The translations under genes and the position numbers were made by a program. Below, piece after piece: positions 5,014-6,678 of a stretch of 6,678 nucleotides of DNA (positions within the stretch are counted from its first letter, which is position 1; each line of letters starts with the position of its first letter). This DNA comes from Candidatus Zhuqueibacterota bacterium 4484_87. GTDB lineage: Bacteria > Zhuqueibacterota > Zhuqueibacteria > Thermofontimicrobiales > Thermofontimicrobiaceae. Location of the stretch: NCBI GenBank assembly GCA_002085355.1, contig NATN01000249.1, forward strand, positions 1 through 6,678, read 5' to 3'. Below the pieces are notes generated by a model. That model worked only from the letters and a program-made list of their open reading frames with translations. It made no database searches and was not told where the DNA came from.

Positions 5014-6372
5014 ATGTCATTCGTTGAAGAGATTATGGAACAAGTCAAAGCTAAGAACCCTGCAGAACCCGAATTCCATCAGGCAGTGCAGGAAGTTGTT
5101 GAATCTCTGGAATTGGTAATTGAGAGACATCCTGAATTCCGCAAAGCGAAAATTGTGGAAAGAATTATTGAGCCTGAACGGGTGATCATGTTCCGCGTAC
5201 CGTGGGTGGACGACAAGGGTGAATATCATGTAAATCGTGGTTTCCGCATTGAAATGAATAGCGCTATTGGCCCCTACAAAGGCGGCTTGCGTTTCCATCC
5301 TTCTGTAAATTTAGGCATTCTGAAATTTTTAGCATTCGAACAGGTATTCAAAAATTCTCTGACCACTCTGCCCATGGGCGGCGGCAAAGGTGGTTCGGAT
5401 TTTGACCCCAAAGGCAAGAGCGATATGGAAGTAATGCGTTTCTGCCAGGCTTTCATGCAAGAACTTTTCCGTCACATTGGACCGAACACGGACGTTCCGG
5501 CGGGCGATATCGGCGTCGGCGGTCGCGAAATCGGATTTTTGTTCGGAATGTACAAAAAATTGAGAAATGAATTCACCGGCGTTCTGACTGGCAAAGGTTT
5601 GAACTGGGGTGGTTCTCTCATTCGTCCGGAAGCTACCGGTTATGGCGCTGTCTATTTTGCCCAAGAGATGCTGGCAACTCGCGGCGAGAGTCTGAAAGGA
5701 AAAACCTGTCTCGTTTCCGGCGCCGGAAATGTCGCCCAGTACACTTGCGAAAAACTGTTGCAATTAGGCGCCAAACCAGTAACACTGTCTGATTCCAGCG
5801 GTTACATCTATGATCCCGAAGGAATTGACGAGAAAAAATTGGCGTGGGTCATGGAATTGAAGAATATCCGCCGCGGCAGAATTAAAGAATATGCTGATCA
5901 ATTCAAAACAGCGACTTATACGCCGACAGATTCGGCTCAAGACCATAATCCGCTGTGGGATCACAAAGCTGATTGTGCATTTCCGTCAGCAACCCAGAAC
6001 GAGATCAATGGCAAAGATGCTGAAAATCTTATCAAAAACGGCGTTTATGTGGTTTCCGAAGGTGCAAACATGCCCACGACTCTGGATGGTGTGAGAATTT
6101 TTCTCGACAAAAAGATCCTGTACGGCCCGGGAAAAGCAGCCAATGCAGGCGGTGTTGCGGTTTCCGGTTTGGAAATGTCACAGAATAGCTTGCGCCTGGC
6201 ATGGACGCGCGAAGAAGTTGACAGCCGTCTCCATGGAATTATGAAAAGCATCCACAAAGCAAGTATGGAAGCAGCGGAAGCTTACGGGACTCCTGGCAAT
6301 TACGTGAATGGTGCGAATATTGCCGGATTTTTGAAAGTTGCCCGCTCCATGATGGATCAAGGTGTTTGCTAA
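5014..6372 (+). CDS. gdhA: NADP-type glutamate dehydrogenase
   Basis: Catalyses reductive amination of 2-oxoglutarate with ammonium to glutamate in the cytoplasm, the main low-affinity ammonium assimilation route. The 452-residue length matches the hexameric bacterial enzymes. The catalytic domain shows GPYKGGLRFHPSV (86-98), LPMGGGKGGSDFDPKG (119-134) with active-site Lys125, and PAGDIGVGGRE (162-172) with catalytic Asp165. The Rossmann domain shows GAGNVAQ (236-242) and SDSSGYIYD (259-267). The SDSSG end of the second strand matches the NADP-dependent E. coli-type enzyme, so the biosynthetic role is preferred. EGANMPTT (349-356) and GPGKAANAGGVAVSGLEMSQN (371-391) close the active site. The gene is complete, stands apart from the upstream operon behind a terminator and has its own terminator after the stop. 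Confidence 0.97.
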   Translation: MSFVEEIMEQVKAKNPAEPEFHQAVQEVVESLELVIERHPEFRKAKIVERIIEPERVIMFRVPWVDDKGEYHVNRGFRIEMNSAIGPYKGGLRFHPSVNLGILKFLAFEQVFKNSLTTLPMGGGKGGSDFDPKGKSDMEVMRFCQAFMQELFRHIGPNTDVPAGDIGVGGREIGFLFGMYKKLRNEFTGVLTGKGLNWGGSLIRPEATGYGAVYFAQEMLATRGESLKGKTCLVSGAGNVAQYTCEKLLQLGAKPVTLSDSSGYIYDPEGIDEKKLAWVMELKNIRRGRIKEYADQFKTATYTPTDSAQDHNPLWDHKADCAFPSATQNEINGKDAENLIKNGVYVVSEGANMPTTLDGVRIFLDKKILYGPGKAANAGGVAVSGLEMSQNSLRLAWTREEVDSRLHGIMKSIHKASMEAAEAYGTPGNYVNGANIAGFLKVARSMMDQGVC

Positions 6373-6395
6373 AACAAAATCAATTTTGTAGAATC

Positions 6396-6422
6396 AAAGG
6401 GCGTCCTTGGGCGCCCTTTTTT
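6396..6422 (+). terminator. Intrinsic terminator of gdhA
   Basis: AAAGGGCGTC (6396-6405) pairs with GGCGCCCTTT (6410-6419) over ten base pairs, including one T-G wobble, around a CTTG loop. A T-run follows to 6422. It begins 24 bases after the gdhA stop. A small CAAAA/TTTTG hairpin (6375-6379 with 6384-6388) lies between. Confidence 0.9.
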
Positions 6423-6475
6423 ATTTCTCATGCCATTATTTCTCCTGCAAAATGCCTGATCGCTATGAATTTTAC

Positions 6476-6504
6476 TTGCATTAATCCAAGAATAGCACTA
6501 TATT
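6476..6504 (+). promoter_or_regulatory. Possible promoter in the downstream spacer
   Basis: TTGCAT (6476-6481) and TATATT (6499-6504) are 17 bases apart; the -10 matches consensus at five of six positions, the -35 at three. No gene follows inside the window, only a nine-codon frame at 6522 without a ribosome binding site. In AT-rich DNA this could be chance. Confidence 0.2.
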
Positions 6505-6570
6505 TTAACTATAACTAAAATATGAATGACCAGTTGAAAATTTTTAAGTAAAACAGCAATAAAAAACAAT

Positions 6571-6625
6571 AAAAGCCTTACGGCTTAATTCCGAAATTGG
6601 ATTGGAGTTTAGGCGTCAGCCTTTT
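6571..6625. repeat. 55-bp REPIN/MITE-like inverted-repeat element
   Basis: Two 22-nt units in inverted orientation surround an 11-nt centre (6593-6603). The right unit (6604-6625, read on +) and the left unit (6571-6592, read on -) agree at 17 of 22 positions. Each folds into a small hairpin: AGGC-GTCA-GCCT on the right, AAGCC-GTAA-GGCTT on the left (minus strand). One mismatch pair between the copies is compensatory, G-C in one and C-G in the other, so pairing is kept. Each unit begins with GGAG or GGAA, reminiscent of the tetranucleotide before REP hairpins. The exact nonamer AAAAACAAT abuts both ends (6562-6570 and 6626-6634), like a target-site duplication. No transposase is present in the window, so any movement would need one elsewhere. 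Confidence 0.55.
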
Positions 6626-6678
6626 AAAAACAATCGATTAGCGTCTTGTCTTCAATTTTAACTAGTCATTCGTATTAA

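Larger units (their letters stand above)
6423..6678. other. Gene-free region at the right end
   Basis: All six frames are broken by frequent stops and no start with a ribosome binding site leads to a usable frame. No gene crosses the right edge: stops in every frame lie close to it on both strands. It holds a possible promoter (6476-6504) and the 55-bp inverted-repeat element with its flanking direct repeats (6562-6634). The palindrome AATCGATT (6632-6639) overlaps the right flank of that element. Confidence 0.7.

Noticed and set aside
5329..5763. 144-codon open frame on the minus strand
   Set aside because: It lies wholly within gdhA, whose protein is a full-length match to a known enzyme family; the minus product has no recognisable motif.
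6522..6551. Nine-codon frame after the possible promoter at 6476
   Set aside because: It has no ribosome binding site and nothing to distinguish it from chance in AT-rich sequence.
6571..6625. Integron attC site (imperfect inverted repeat of similar length)
   Set aside because: The conserved RYYYAAC and GTTRRRY boxes are not met (GTTTAGGC on the right, GGCTTAAT on the left), and no cassette gene or integrase is present.

Overview
The window looks like chromosomal DNA of a moderately AT-rich bacterium. Seven protein genes, all on the + strand, account for most of it. Three things point weakly to the FCB side of the tree (Bacteroidota, Calditrichota, KSB1-like lineages): AT-rich spacers, an exported DUF3108 protein with an Asp-Thr-Thr-rich linker, and a promoter whose -10 region also reads as the Bacteroidota TAnnTTTG element. 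No rRNA or marker gene is present, so the taxonomy is an inference only.

Positions 1-4559 hold six tightly packed genes that look like one operon, with intergenic distances of +28, -20, -4, 0 and +1 bases. In order they are: the C-terminal part of a CDP-glycerol glycerophosphotransferase-family protein (cut by the window edge); a sugar/polyol-phosphate nucleotidyltransferase resembling inositol-1-phosphate cytidylyltransferase; the tRNA t6A enzyme TsaC (YrdC/Sua5 family); a low-molecular-weight protein phosphatase; an exported DUF3108 protein; and a conserved protein of unknown function with faint deoxyhypusine-synthase-like motifs. The first two could make and use a CDP-alditol for an envelope polymer or head group. 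The TsaC/phosphatase pairing recalls the ywlC-ywlE neighbourhood of Bacillus.

Positions 4560-5013 are a 454-base spacer with no convincing gene, but it is not empty. A near-ideal promoter (TTGACA, 17-base spacer, TATGTT) lies just after the operon. A very strong intrinsic terminator with a 16-bp stem lies at 4903-4941. The roughly 330 bases between them carry several inverted repeats and competing pairings. This may be a small structured RNA or a long regulated leader of the next gene.

Positions 5014-6372 encode a complete NADP-type glutamate dehydrogenase (gdhA) with a strong ribosome binding site and its own intrinsic terminator.

Positions 6423-6678 contain no gene. They do contain a compact 55-bp element at 6571-6625: two 22-nt units in inverted orientation, each able to form a hairpin, with a compensatory base-pair swap between the copies and an exact 9-bp direct repeat on both sides. 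It resembles a REPIN or a miniature inverted-repeat transposable element. It and the 4578-4941 transcription unit are the least explained parts of the window.
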